Shown piece by piece: positions 16,090 through 24,385 of a DNA stretch of 37,251 nt. Origin of the DNA: Pseudomonadota bacterium (GTDB lineage: Bacteria; Myxococcota_A; Polyangia; Polyangiales; JAKSBK01). The translations under genes were made by a program, and so were the position numbers. Numbering within the stretch: position 1 is the first letter of the stretch; each line of letters opens with the position of its first letter. The DNA lies in contig JAKSBK010000189.1 in assembly GCA_022361155.1 (NCBI GenBank), forward strand, positions 1 through 37,251. Reading direction: 5' to 3'. The notes under the pieces were generated by a model, which saw only the letters and a list, made by a program, of their open reading frames with translations, was not told where the DNA came from and did no database searches.

Positions 16090-16173
16090 GACCGGAGCCG
16101 CTGGTTCGACCGGAGCCGCTGGTTCGACCGGAGCCGCTGGTTCGACCGGAGCCGCTGGTTCGACCGGAGCCGT
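16090..16173. repeat. 18-bp tandem repeat in a divergent promoter region
   Basis: GACCGGAGCCGCTGGTTC repeats four times without error (16090-16107, 16108-16125, 16126-16143, 16144-16161), followed by a fifth partial copy to about 16173. It lies between the divergent kinase (start 15957) and phosphatase-family gene (start 16227). The frame is open on both strands because 18 is a multiple of 3, but I take it as non-coding. Confidence 0.85.
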
Positions 16174-16226
16174 CGTCCTCGGTGTCGAGTCTCGGTGAGC
16201 CGCATGCGGCGCGAGTCAAAGAGAGA

Positions 16227-16949
16227 ATGGCCTCGATGCGGATCCGCATCATCACCTACAACATACGCAAGGGACTGGGGGCCGACGGTCGCTCCAACAT
16301 GGCAGATGCGCTGGCTCAGGCGCTCGACGGGCAGGACCTGGACCTGCTCATGTGCCAGGAGGTGTTTCATGATGGCCGTACGGGCGCCTCGCAGAGCACC
16401 GAGATCGCGGAGGCGCTGGGACTCGAGTCGTATTATGGCGCAAACCGCTTTCGTCGCGTGGGACACCATGGGAACACAACGTTCTCGCGTCACCAAGTGT
16501 TCAAGGTCCAGAATCATGATATATCCACCAATCGTGTGGAGCGCAGGGGTGCTCTCTATCTGCGGATCGGGGTGCGCGGGCGGGTCCTGCACGCGATCAA
16601 CGTACATCTGGGCCTGAACGCCAGGCAGCGGGCTACCCAGATCATGCGCGTGGCCGAGATCGTGGAGGCGTGCTGCCCCGAAACGGAACCGGTCTTGCTG
16701 GCAGGGGACTTCAACGACTGGCGGCGCAGCCTGGACGCGGTGATCACGCGCGAGCTGGGCTTCCAGAATGCTTTCTCCTCGGCAGTCGACGACAGTGTCA
16801 GAACCTGGCCGGCACGCAGGCCGGTGTTTCCCCTAGACCGCATCTATGTTCGTAATCTCCGTTCGTTGGAGGTCGAGTGCCTTCGCGGTGACCCATGGAA
16901 CGAGCTTTCGGACCACTTGCCGCTCCGGGCCGATCTACTGCTGCCCTGA
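16227..16949 (+). CDS. Endonuclease/exonuclease/phosphatase-family enzyme
   Basis: The protein is 240 aa with the full catalytic set of the EEP superfamily. ITYNIRKG supplies the first Asn, LMCQEV the metal-binding Glu, INVHLGLN the His, LLAGDFNDW the Asp/Asn pair, and LSDHLPL the terminal Asp-His. Members hydrolyse phosphodiester or phosphomonoester bonds in DNA, RNA, lipids or inositol phosphates with Mg2+. The substrate is not readable, but small single-domain proteins of this kind are often annotated as lipid- or nucleic-acid-directed. No signal peptide is seen from ATG 16227, so it is probably cytoplasmic. A second ATG at 16236 is possible. It diverges from the Ser/Thr kinase. Confidence 0.9.
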   Translation: MASMRIRIITYNIRKGLGADGRSNMADALAQALDGQDLDLLMCQEVFHDGRTGASQSTEIAEALGLESYYGANRFRRVGHHGNTTFSRHQVFKVQNHDISTNRVERRGALYLRIGVRGRVLHAINVHLGLNARQRATQIMRVAEIVEACCPETEPVLLAGDFNDWRRSLDAVITRELGFQNAFSSAVDDSVRTWPARRPVFPLDRIYVRNLRSLEVECLRGDPWNELSDHLPLRADLLLP

Positions 16950-17070
16950 AACACCGGGATCACTTCTACGGGTCGTGCGGCTGCTCTCCGCAAGTCCGCA
17001 TGCGCGGCGACGATTCGTTCACCGACCTTGGGGCACGAGCCCTTACCCGGCGTCGTGGGGGTCTCGCTCT

Positions 17071-18330
17071 TCAGCGCGCCGGCAGCTGCGCCCAGGCCGG
17101 CGGCTCGTACACGTACGAGTGAGGCTCGAAAGCCAGCCAGGCAAACGAGAAATGCACGCCGCGAACGACCGGCTCGAGCTGGTGACCGCGCAGCCGGCCG
17201 TTGACCGCCCGGCCCAGCAGATTCCATTCCGAACCGGTCTGCAGATCGATCGTGCGCCCATCGTACCTGGCGAAGCGCAGCGTTATGCCGGTCACCACGC
17301 TGCTGAACGCGTTGGCGGAGCGTATGCGCCGCGATTCGCGGATATTTTTCTGATCCAGCACCGATAGCGTTCCCGGTCGACTCAAGACCACGATGGGCTC
17401 ACCGGCCACGACGTCGTTGATGAGCGGCATGCGTTCCAGGACCGAGTGGGGATAGAGCACGTCCTGCCCGCGCACGGTCACACGCAGTACGCGCTCGAGC
17501 GGCGGCAGACGCCGATCAAAGCCCCTTTCGAAGCTGAAGGGTGGCTCGCGGATTCGCTCGTAGCCCTGGTACGGGCTCGTGCCGTAGGGCCGCCTGTAGC
17601 CGGTCTGCCGCGATAGGATGCGACCCCGCGGATAGGTCCGCCGAAAGCTCTGGTAGGGAACCACGCTGTAAGGGATCTGCGCCAATACGCGACCGGCGTG
17701 CGCTCCGACCACGCCTTCGCCGCTCAGCTGCTGCCACCAGCTGTGAGTCTGCCGGTCGTACATGATCAGGTTGCTACGTCGCACCTGACCTGTGCTGCCG
17801 AAGTCGAGCACCTGCCCTTGCAGACGGCGATCGAAGACCGCCGGTGAGTTGCACAGCGCGCTGTAGGTTACCGTGACGGGCAGGCCGCCTATGCGGTCGT
17901 TGACGATGGCATGCCAAAGCAAGATCTGCAGTGGATACGCGCGCGCCTGTTGTGCAAGGTGCACAACCACCACGGGTTCGTTGGGATGGAGCCACGGGTC
18001 GGCTTGCTCCGAGTTGACCCAGTGAGGCGAATCGATGGCCGGGATGGCGTCCCTCGCCGGCCCCGCAGGCTCGATCTCGTCCAGATTCACGCTGGCGCTG
18101 GTGAAGTCCGTGAGCTGCCAGCCCCAACGGTTGGCCAGCCCCGAACCGTCGACGAGCAAACCGCCCCAGCAGCCGACGACCCCGAGCAGCGCCAGGTCCA
18201 CGACGGCCGCCAGCGGCGTAGAGGTGCGCCGGGTAGACCGAGAGCCTCGTAGCGAAATCGGTCGTTGCTTCGAGGAGGACTGATTTGTTGGCGCTCGCTT
18301 GATTCTCAGGCCTTCGTGGGGCTGTGCCAA
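17071..18330 (-). CDS. DUF3179 domain protein, probably membrane-anchored
   Basis: The protein is 419 aa. A basic N terminus precedes one hydrophobic helix (about residues 38-60), so the protein is probably anchored or exported. The rest matches DUF3179: DAIPAIDSPHWV, PVVVVHL-QQARAYPLQILLWHAIVND--GG-PVTVTYSALCNS--VFDR, FGSTG-VRRSNLIMYDRQT-SWWQQL-GEG, and YPRGRILSRQTG-RRPYG-SPY-GY. The role of this family is unknown. No ATG exists near the start; TTG 18330 is preceded by GGGGA at good spacing and I take it as the start. The gene converges on the EEP-family gene with a spacer of about 120 bp that shows nothing clear. Confidence 0.87.
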   Translation of the reverse strand: MAQPHEGLRIKRAPTNQSSSKQRPISLRGSRSTRRTSTPLAAVVDLALLGVVGCWGGLLVDGSGLANRWGWQLTDFTSASVNLDEIEPAGPARDAIPAIDSPHWVNSEQADPWLHPNEPVVVVHLAQQARAYPLQILLWHAIVNDRIGGLPVTVTYSALCNSPAVFDRRLQGQVLDFGSTGQVRRSNLIMYDRQTHSWWQQLSGEGVVGAHAGRVLAQIPYSVVPYQSFRRTYPRGRILSRQTGYRRPYGTSPYQGYERIREPPFSFERGFDRRLPPLERVLRVTVRGQDVLYPHSVLERMPLINDVVAGEPIVVLSRPGTLSVLDQKNIRESRRIRSANAFSSVVTGITLRFARYDGRTIDLQTGSEWNLLGRAVNGRLRGHQLEPVVRGVHFSFAWLAFEPHSYVYEPPAWAQLPAR

Positions 18331-18473
18331 CGCAAAGTCCCCAATTTCAGGGTAGCAGCCCCTTGTCCATAGACGACCAACTTTCCCCTTTTTGTTGTGC
18401 CTGTCAGGGGAGCTTGGGACTGCAACCGTTCGGCCCCCTCGAACACCCCCGGTGAACGGTTAGGGCCCGGGGG

Positions 18474-18533
18474 GCGATCGCATCCACCCTGCGCTGCGCG
18501 GCCGGTCTCGACCAGATATTCTCGGACGGGCCC
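18474..18533. repeat. Second intergenic repeat, contiguous copy
   Basis: The left part, beginning GCGATCGCATCCACCCTGCG and ending GCGCGGCCGGTC, matches 28533-28560 apart from a 5-nt gap and one change. The right part, CCAGATATTCTCGGACGGGC, matches 28967-28986 at 18 of 20 positions. Here the two parts are only about 3 nt apart. The repeat sits in the spacer between the DUF3179 start and the end of the APH/AAA gene. Confidence 0.6.
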
Positions 18534-18563
18534 TTACCTGAGCGTTGACCAGAAGCTCGCACG

Positions 18564-20162
18564 TCAACGCATATGTGGGCAGCCCCCCAAGGCTGCCAGT
18601 CGCTCGCGCACTCGTGCCAGGTTTTCTTCCTCGGATCGCGTCGTGTTCAGACACAGATGCGCCTGGGGTTCGAGCTCCGTGACCGGTGTCCAGGCGGCTG
18701 CAAAGGCATCGAAGATGTCGGCTCTACCGTCGCTTACGCCGGCCCGGGTCTCCCTTAGCTGCAGGCGCGCAAGGCAGGTTTCTCGAGGAGCCTGACATTC
18801 CAGAAAGAGGAACGGAGCTCCGTGCATCTCTGCGATCTCTAGTGCGGCCTGCCTGAGTTGGGGTGTGCGGAAGCTCGCGTCGAGCACCACCGGCCGGTTC
18901 GCTTCAAGGACACAGCGAGCGCGGCGCATGATCTCGTCGTACACGCGTGCGCTGAAGCTCGGGCTGTAGGCCCCGTGCCAGCTTTCGTGCAGCAGCGGCG
19001 TCGTGGGGGACACGCCCGCCAAGAACTTGCGGGTCCGATCTGCGTCGATGACGGGAGCGTTCAGAACCTCGGCCACTCCTGCCGCGAGCGTGCTCTTTCC
19101 GCTTCCGATCAAGCCACCGATCGCCACCACGATGGGCCGCAAGAGCGGACCGTGCGTTGCCGCGAGCGCCAACAGATAGTAGCGACGGGCTTGCTTGCGT
19201 GCGGCATCGCGCACGGCACTCGACGTCTGGGCGTCGAGGGTCAGGATGGAGCTCACCTTACCCCGTACGTGGGCTCGATAGCTCTCGTAGAAGTCCAGTA
19301 AGGGGTACAGGTCGTAGTCGTTGGCCTCGCGTGCGTAAGCAGCCACGAAGCGCTCGGATAGATCGCTCCGATCATGCCACGCGAGGTCCATGGCCAGAAA
19401 AGCGATGTCGGCGCACACGTCTGCGTAGCGAAAGCGGTCGTTGAACTCGATGCAGTCGATGACATCCCAGCGGCCGCGCGGGTCGAGGTACGCGTGCTCG
19501 AGTCGCAGGTCCCCGTGCCCGTCGCGAATGCGCTCGTTCCGAACCCTGGACTCGAAGTGCTGGGCCTTTTCGCGTACGAACGCGTGCTGCCAGTGCTCGA
19601 GCTCGCGAATCTCGCTGGACGAAAGATAGCGCGGCAGTGTTTCCCGCGTCTGCGCGAAGTTCTCCGTTACGTTCACCGTGATCGCTTCAACCGATCCATA
19701 CTTCGCGACGTGCTCGCCACGTTCGGCGCGCGCGTGAAAGGCCGCAAGGAGGGCCGCCAGGCTGCCGAGCTCATCTGGGCCCAGGCTACCTGCTTCGAGA
19801 AGTCTCTCGGCGTTGTGTGCGTCAGGAAGCCGTCGCATCTCGACTGCCCAGTCCACCGGGTCGCCCGCGCGCCCCAGGCGATGCTTACCCTGTTTGTCGC
19901 GGGCAACCGGAACGACACGCCGGTAGACGTCGGGCGCAAGACGTCGATTCAGGTCGAGCTCCGCCTCGCAGGCCGCGCGTCTTTTTTCCAAGGTGCTGAA
20001 GTCGAGAAAGCCGAGGTCGACCGGTTTCTTGATCTTGAAAACGCTGCGCTCCCCCAGAAACACGCGCGAGATGTGGGTCTCGCGCAACTGGAAGCCCTGG
20101 TCGACCAGGTCCTCGCTCAGGCGTCGGGTCACGATGACATCACCACTTCGATTTCGATCCAT
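18564..20162 (-). CDS. Aminoglycoside-phosphotransferase-like / AAA kinase fusion
   Basis: The protein is about 532 aa with two domains. The N-terminal part (about 1-330) is APH/choline-kinase-like: THISRVFLGE, VFKIKKPVDLGFLDFSTLEKR, the catalytic-loop-like DGHGDLRLEHAYLD and the metal-binding IDCIEFND. The C-terminal part (about 340-532) is a P-loop kinase with GGLIGSGKST (about 349-358), VIDADRTRK and VVLDASFR. Similar two-domain proteins are common in proteobacteria and are annotated as APH/ATP-binding proteins; their substrate is unknown and they need not give drug resistance. I chose ATG 20162 because homologous content begins soon after; ATG 20219 is possible. It diverges from the RpoH-like gene. 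Confidence 0.88.
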   Translation of the reverse strand: MDRNRSGDVIVTRRLSEDLVDQGFQLRETHISRVFLGERSVFKIKKPVDLGFLDFSTLEKRRAACEAELDLNRRLAPDVYRRVVPVARDKQGKHRLGRAGDPVDWAVEMRRLPDAHNAERLLEAGSLGPDELGSLAALLAAFHARAERGEHVAKYGSVEAITVNVTENFAQTRETLPRYLSSSEIRELEHWQHAFVREKAQHFESRVRNERIRDGHGDLRLEHAYLDPRGRWDVIDCIEFNDRFRYADVCADIAFLAMDLAWHDRSDLSERFVAAYAREANDYDLYPLLDFYESYRAHVRGKVSSILTLDAQTSSAVRDAARKQARRYYLLALAATHGPLLRPIVVAIGGLIGSGKSTLAAGVAEVLNAPVIDADRTRKFLAGVSPTTPLLHESWHGAYSPSFSARVYDEIMRRARCVLEANRPVVLDASFRTPQLRQAALEIAEMHGAPFLFLECQAPRETCLARLQLRETRAGVSDGRADIFDAFAAAWTPVTELEPQAHLCLNTTRSEEENLARVRERLAALGGCPHMR

Positions 20163-20633
20163 CCCGTCCGGCGGTGTTGCGTCGCCTTCGAATACAGGGA
20201 GTCCCACGATCCGGCACATCTGGTGTTGAAAAGCACCATTGGGAATGGGTGCTGAACTCGAGACTTGTCTGCGAGCGACCCGTGTGCAGGTGTCCTCTTG
20301 AGCCTGCAAGCGACTTGGAGAGCGCAGCAAGAGGCGTGCCGCCACCTGGTGTCGCTGCAGCGGGAGGATTGCGGATTCGTCGCGCAAGAAGTGCGCGAGC
20401 CAGGGCGTGGGGCGAAGGCCTTGCATGACGCCCAGGGCGCTTGGCGGTCCAGGCGGCGGTTTGTGGCGGGCTCCCTCGAGGTTTTCCGCGCTTCTGCGCT
20501 CGGGAAGTCTCTTGGCACGCGTCGTGCTGAACCATGGCGTGCAAGTTTAAGGTGCGCTCTACCAGCGGCGCCCGGCTCTCACCGGCCCGCAACAGTCATG
20601 GTCGAGCGGCTCCCAACGTCAGGAGGTGTAACG
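20163..20633. other. Divergent spacer with a dyad
   Basis: About 470 bp separate the APH/AAA gene from the RpoH-like gene. Frames run through it, but none has a recognisable family or good start. An imperfect dyad, AGCACCATT / AATGGGTGCT with a 3-nt centre, lies at 20232-20253, about 70 nt upstream of ATG 20162; it could be an operator or hairpin. No confident promoter was found for the sigma gene. Confidence 0.35.
20621..20626 (+). promoter_or_regulatory. Ribosome binding site fixing the sigma gene start
   Basis: A perfect AGGAGG lies 7 nt before GTG 20634, which decides in favour of this start over ATG 20598 further upstream in the same frame. Confidence 0.75.
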
Positions 20634-21461
20634 GTGCCCGAGCAAGCAGCCCATCCTGAGTCGACACCGGCTACGCGTGTCTTGCGCGCAGCCAGGCAGG
20701 CCCCGTTGCTGACACACGATGAGGAGCGGCGGCTGTCGCAGCGGGTGCATGGAGGTGACAGGGATGCCACCGAGATGCTGCTGATCTCCCACCTGCGGCT
20801 GGTGATCTCGATCGCTCAGGGCTACGCCCGGCACGGCATACCGCTCGAAGACCTGATCGGCGAAGGCTGTGTAGGGCTGGTGGAGGCCGCCCGGCGTTTC
20901 GAGCCGGAACGGGGAACTCGCTTCGCAGTGTACGCCGCGTGGTGGATTCGTGCCCACGTGCGCCGCTACACGGTCGCTAATCGGCGTATCGTGCGCGCAC
21001 CCTCGACGCGCGTGGCCCGCCGGCTGCTGGCCCAGCTTCGAAAGACCCAGCGTTCGCTGGCACAGACGAGCGGCGGTCCCGTGTCGAGCGATGTCGTTTC
21101 CAGGGTTCTGGGCGTCACCACGGAGGAGGTGCAGGACATGGAGGCCGTGCTGACGGGGCGAGATGTGCCGTTGGCTGCTGGCGGGGAGGAAGGCTACGAA
21201 GTCAGCGACTCCTCGCCATCGCCCGAAGAGCGCGCTGCCGAGGCCGAGTCGCGCCGATTGCGCGAGACGGACGTGCGCCGGGCCCTGGTCCAGCTCGACG
21301 AGCGCGAGCGTGAGATCGTCCATCGGCGTTACTTGGAGCCCGACAAGACGAGCTTGGCCACGATCGCGAAGAGCATGGGGTTGTCCCGCGAGCGCGTGCG
21401 ACAGCTCGAGCAGCGTGCCCGCTCCAAGATGCGCGGTGCGATCCCTCGCCACGTGGCCTGA
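20634..21461 (+). CDS. RpoH-like (group 3) RNA polymerase sigma factor
   Basis: The protein is 275 aa. Region 1.2/2.1 is visible (LLTHDEERRLSQRV, SHLRLVISIAQGYARHGIPLEDLIGEG-VGLVEAARRF). Region 2.4 has FAVYAAWWIRAHVRRYTVANRRIVR. The RpoH-box-like segment (R-LLAQLRKTQRSL, about 130-142) follows, and region 4 has ALVQLDEREREIVHRRYL and L--IAKSMGLSRERVRQLEQRARSKMR. The RpoH-box position and length favour the heat-shock sigma family over sigma-70 proper, although the box differs from the enterobacterial form. It would direct RNA polymerase to a stress regulon. It starts at GTG 20634 after a perfect AGGAGG. It converges on engB with only 14 nt between the stops. Confidence 0.87.
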   Translation: MPEQAAHPESTPATRVLRAARQAPLLTHDEERRLSQRVHGGDRDATEMLLISHLRLVISIAQGYARHGIPLEDLIGEGCVGLVEAARRFEPERGTRFAVYAAWWIRAHVRRYTVANRRIVRAPSTRVARRLLAQLRKTQRSLAQTSGGPVSSDVVSRVLGVTTEEVQDMEAVLTGRDVPLAAGGEEGYEVSDSSPSPEERAAEAESRRLRETDVRRALVQLDEREREIVHRRYLEPDKTSLATIAKSMGLSRERVRQLEQRARSKMRGAIPRHVA

Positions 21462-21475
21462 TCCGGGGTTGCGGG

Positions 21476-22117
21476 TTACGCGAGCGTGGGCGGCGCGGCG
21501 AGGCTCGCGATACCGCGCCACAGGGAACCGAGCCCCTGTTTGCTGGTTGCGCTGACGCCGAAGACGGGGTGCCGGCCTACACGCTTGATGCGGGACAAAG
21601 CAGGTTTGCGCTGGCTGCTCGAAAGCTTGTCCAGCTTGGTGACCGCCAACAGGATCTCGATGTCGAGCCCTTCAAGGAAAGCCATCAGCTGCGTGTCCGA
21701 GGCCGTTGGCCCGTGACGCGCGTCCACGATCGCCACCGCGCCCGCTGGTGACGCCCGCGCAAGGTAGGCTTCGATCAACGAGCGCCATCGCTCTCGCTCC
21801 CGCTTGCTGCGTCGCGCGTAGCCGTATCCCGGAAGGTCGACCAGCTCGAGGCGCAGACACTCCTTGGTTGCGCCATCCGCGGCGCGTTGATCGCGCGGCA
21901 GGCTGACCTCCACCTGCACGCAGCGAATCGCACGAGTACATCCCGGCGTCGAGCTGGTGCGGACGAGGTCTCTTCGGTTCAGCAGCGCGTTGATGAGGCT
22001 CGACTTGCCCACGTTGGAGCGCCCGGCAAAGACCACTCGAGGGACGTTACCTGACGCAATGCCGGCGGGATCGCGTAGCTCCTGGAGCAGCAGCGCGCTG
22101 TGAATGCGAACGGACAT
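21476..22117 (-). CDS. engB: Ribosome-biogenesis GTP-binding protein EngB (YihA)
   Basis: The protein is 213 aa and carries the full set of GTPase motifs: G1 GRSNVGKSS, the switch Thr segment RTSSTPGCTR, G3 DLPGYGYARRSK, G4 TKLDKLS and G5 SATSKQG. The PGYGYA sequence is typical of EngB. This essential GTPase helps assemble the large ribosomal subunit in the cytoplasm. ATG 22117 follows a GAGG; an in-frame GTG lies 9 nt upstream. It is 24 nt downstream of murJ on the same strand, so the two are probably co-transcribed. Confidence 0.95.
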   Translation of the reverse strand: MSVRIHSALLLQELRDPAGIASGNVPRVVFAGRSNVGKSSLINALLNRRDLVRTSSTPGCTRAIRCVQVEVSLPRDQRAADGATKECLRLELVDLPGYGYARRSKRERERWRSLIEAYLARASPAGAVAIVDARHGPTASDTQLMAFLEGLDIEILLAVTKLDKLSSSQRKPALSRIKRVGRHPVFGVSATSKQGLGSLWRGIASLAAPPTLA

Positions 22118-22141
22118 GGACCTCACCGAAACACGCGAGCC

Positions 22142-23749
22142 CTAAGAACGCTGCGGGCGCCTCGATCGAAGCGCGCGTACGAGCTCGCCTAGCTCGGGGC
22201 TTCCGAGCAGGTGGGCCACGGCTACATAGACCATGCCACCCACCAGCACGGCCGCAACGAACACGGAAAGGTTTCGAAGGTCGTTGCCGCCGCGTTCCCA
22301 CTGACCCATACCGATCGTCAGGTGCGCGCACAGGCCCATGGCGATCGCCGCGGACACGAAACGCAGAGTGGAACGTGCGAGCGTGGCGAAGGGGTACGGG
22401 CCGATCCGCCTCCTGAGCAGTCCCAGCAGAGCAGCCAATTGCACCATGGCTGCGAGCGAGTTGGCGGCGGCGATTCCCGCATGCTGGAGCGGCTCCATGA
22501 GTGCCAGGCTGGCACTCACGAATACGCACAAGTTCAGGAGGCTGCACACGACGGGCGTCCGGGTATCGTTGTAGGCGTAGAACATCTGCACGGTCGCCCG
22601 GACGCTCGCGATCGCCCAGACACCGAGCGCCATGAACGTCAAGGAGCGCGCCGTCTCGGCGACCTCATGGGCTTGAAACGAACCGCGGCCAAAGAACACG
22701 GTGACCGCGGGCAGTGCCAGCACCGCCAGAGCGATCGAGGCAGGGATCGACACCAGGAGCGAAAGCCGCAAGCTGTGTCCGAAAACTTCCTTGGCCTGCT
22801 GGTGCTGCTCACGGTTTACGAGATCGGCAAGGCTGGGGAGCGAGGCGGAGGCGATGGCCAGCGCGAACACCCCCTGGGGAATGTCCACCAGTCGTTGTCC
22901 ATAGTACAGAAAGCTCTGAGAGCCACCGGGCAGGTAGGAAGCGAAATGGCGCGAAAGCAGAATGTTGACTTGGTAGGTGCCAGCACCAAGGGCGACCGGT
23001 CCCAGCAGTCGCAGGGTCTTGAGGACCGCGGCGTCCCGGAAGTTGAAGCGGGGCAGCTGCAGGAAACCGGCTGATCTCAGTGCAGGAAACTGGGCTACCA
23101 CCTGCAGCAGTCCGCCGGCCAGCGCGGCGAGAGCCAGCGCTCCCACACTCGGAAGTCCCAGCGCAGTCGCGGGCGGGACCAGCAGGAACGGGGCGGCGAT
23201 CATGGCGACGTTGAGCAGTGCAGGCGCGAACGCCGGCGGCGCAAAGCGCCGGCTCACATGAAGCGCCGCCATTGCGAGCGCGGCCAGCCCCATGAACAAG
23301 ATGTAGGGAAAGACGACGCGTGTGAGTGTTACGGTTGCGTGGAGTTTCTCTGGTTCTCGTTCGAACCCGGCAGCGTAGAGCTCGACCAGCAGCGGGGCGG
23401 CCAGCACGCCCGCGGCACTGACCAGCGCAAGGATGATCAGCATCACTCCCGTTAGCGACGCGTAGAATCCGCGGGCGCGGGCAGCACCCTCGCGCTGCCG
23501 CATCTCCGAGAGCACGGGCACGAACGCGTTCGCCACGGCGCCTTCGGCGAGCAGCGCCCGCAAGGTGTTTGGGATCGTGAATGCAACAAAGAAGGTGTCG
23601 GTGGCGCGGACGCTGAACGAGGCCGCGATCACCAGGTCGCGCGCCAGCCCCAAAAGACGCGAGGTCAGCGTGCCCAGCGCGATGACGCCGGCACGCCGCG
23701 GCAGATCCGGCGGCCGTTGATGGTCAGCGGTCCTAGTTGGCGTGCCCAT
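22142..23749 (-). CDS. murJ: Lipid II flippase MurJ
   Basis: The protein is about 535 aa, nearly all membrane helices, as expected for the 14-helix MviN/MurJ family of the MOP superfamily. Diagnostic segments are [75 protein letters not shown], and [26 protein letters not shown]. It carries lipid-linked peptidoglycan precursor across the inner membrane. ATG 23749 places the start 21 residues before the conserved part; ATG 23818 is also open. It heads the murJ-engB pair and diverges from rpsT. Confidence 0.96.
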   Translation of the reverse strand: [535 protein letters not shown]

Positions 23750-23877
23750 GGTGCCAGTATCCGTACCCCCGCGGTGGCGGCAAAGCTCGATTTGCGTTCC
23801 AGGAGGCGCCGGCGTCATGCCGTGGGTTCACCGCGGGCCCATTGTCCAACCTGTTTTTCCTGTCAGGATCGGTTTGC

Positions 23878-23906
23878 TTGACAAGCCCTGGTTCGACAGG
23901 TAGCCA
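23878..23906 (+). promoter_or_regulatory. Candidate sigma-70 promoter for rpsT
   Basis: TTGACA at 23878-23883 is a perfect -35. After 17 nt comes TAGCCA at 23901-23906, a weak -10. It lies about 70 nt upstream of the rpsT start. CCTGTC and GACAGG arms also flank the site and could form a dyad. Confidence 0.4.
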
Positions 23907-23972
23907 GCGTTGTCGTCGTTTGCTCGCTCAAGCGGCGCGCCTTCGGGTAGCCCAGAATACCGGAGAGCACGA

Positions 23973-24236
23973 GTGGCAAACCACCGTTCGGCGAAAAAGC
24001 GAATACGTCAGACCCTGAAGCGCACGCTGCGCAATAAGCACATTCGGGCGACCGTTCGCGGCAGCATCAAGCGGGTGCGGGCGGCGATCGGCGAGCGGGA
24101 TGCGGAGGGGGCGAATGCGGCTCTGGCCCTGGCTGCGAGGCATATCGATCGGGCGGTCTCCAAGGGGGTGTACCACCGCAAGACCGGCTCGCGCTACATC
24201 TCGCGCTTGAGCGGGCAGGTCGCTCGCCTTAGCTAG
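23973..24236 (+). CDS. rpsT: 30S ribosomal protein S20
   Basis: The protein is 87 aa, the normal S20 length. It opens ANHRSAKKRIRQ as S20 proteins do, with the RNKHIRATVRGSIKRVR basic helix and a C-terminal GVYHRKTGSRYISRLS segment. It binds 16S rRNA early in small-subunit assembly. The start is GTG 23973, fixed by homology and by GGAG at 23962-23965. The frame is open 21 codons upstream without conserved content. The gene diverges from murJ and converges on mgtE. Confidence 0.97.
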   Translation: MANHRSAKKRIRQTLKRTLRNKHIRATVRGSIKRVRAAIGERDAEGANAALALAARHIDRAVSKGVYHRKTGSRYISRLSGQVARLS

Positions 24237-24339
24237 TTGCCAATGCGCGACAGCGACCCGCCCTCCGATCCGAGCAGCGCCCAGCGGACCATCGCAGCCG
24301 CTGCTAGCGCGCACCCTCATGGGGTCGGTTCTGCGTCCG

Positions 24340-24368
24340 GACCGGCAGGATAACGAAGCGTGCTGGTC
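24340..24368 (+). terminator. Possible terminator after rpsT
   Basis: GACCGGCA (24340-24347) can pair with TGCTGGTC (24361-24368) with one G-U pair, and TTTTT occurs about 14 nt later. The T-run is too far for a classic intrinsic terminator, so the call is weak. The spacer separates convergent rpsT and mgtE. Confidence 0.25.
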
Positions 24369-24385
24369 CCGTCGGCGGAGCTTTT

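Noticed and set aside
16090-16173. A CRISPR array
   Set aside because: The 18-bp units are directly adjacent with no spacers, so this is a simple tandem repeat; no cas genes are present.
14708-16255. A 515-codon minus-strand frame overlapping the Ser/Thr kinase in another frame
   Set aside because: The kinase frame carries every catalytic motif; this frame includes the 18-bp tandem repeat and has no domain.
20265-20633. An upstream extension of the RpoH-like sigma factor
   Set aside because: A perfect AGGAGG followed by GTG 20634 fixes the start; the extension has no sigma-factor homology.
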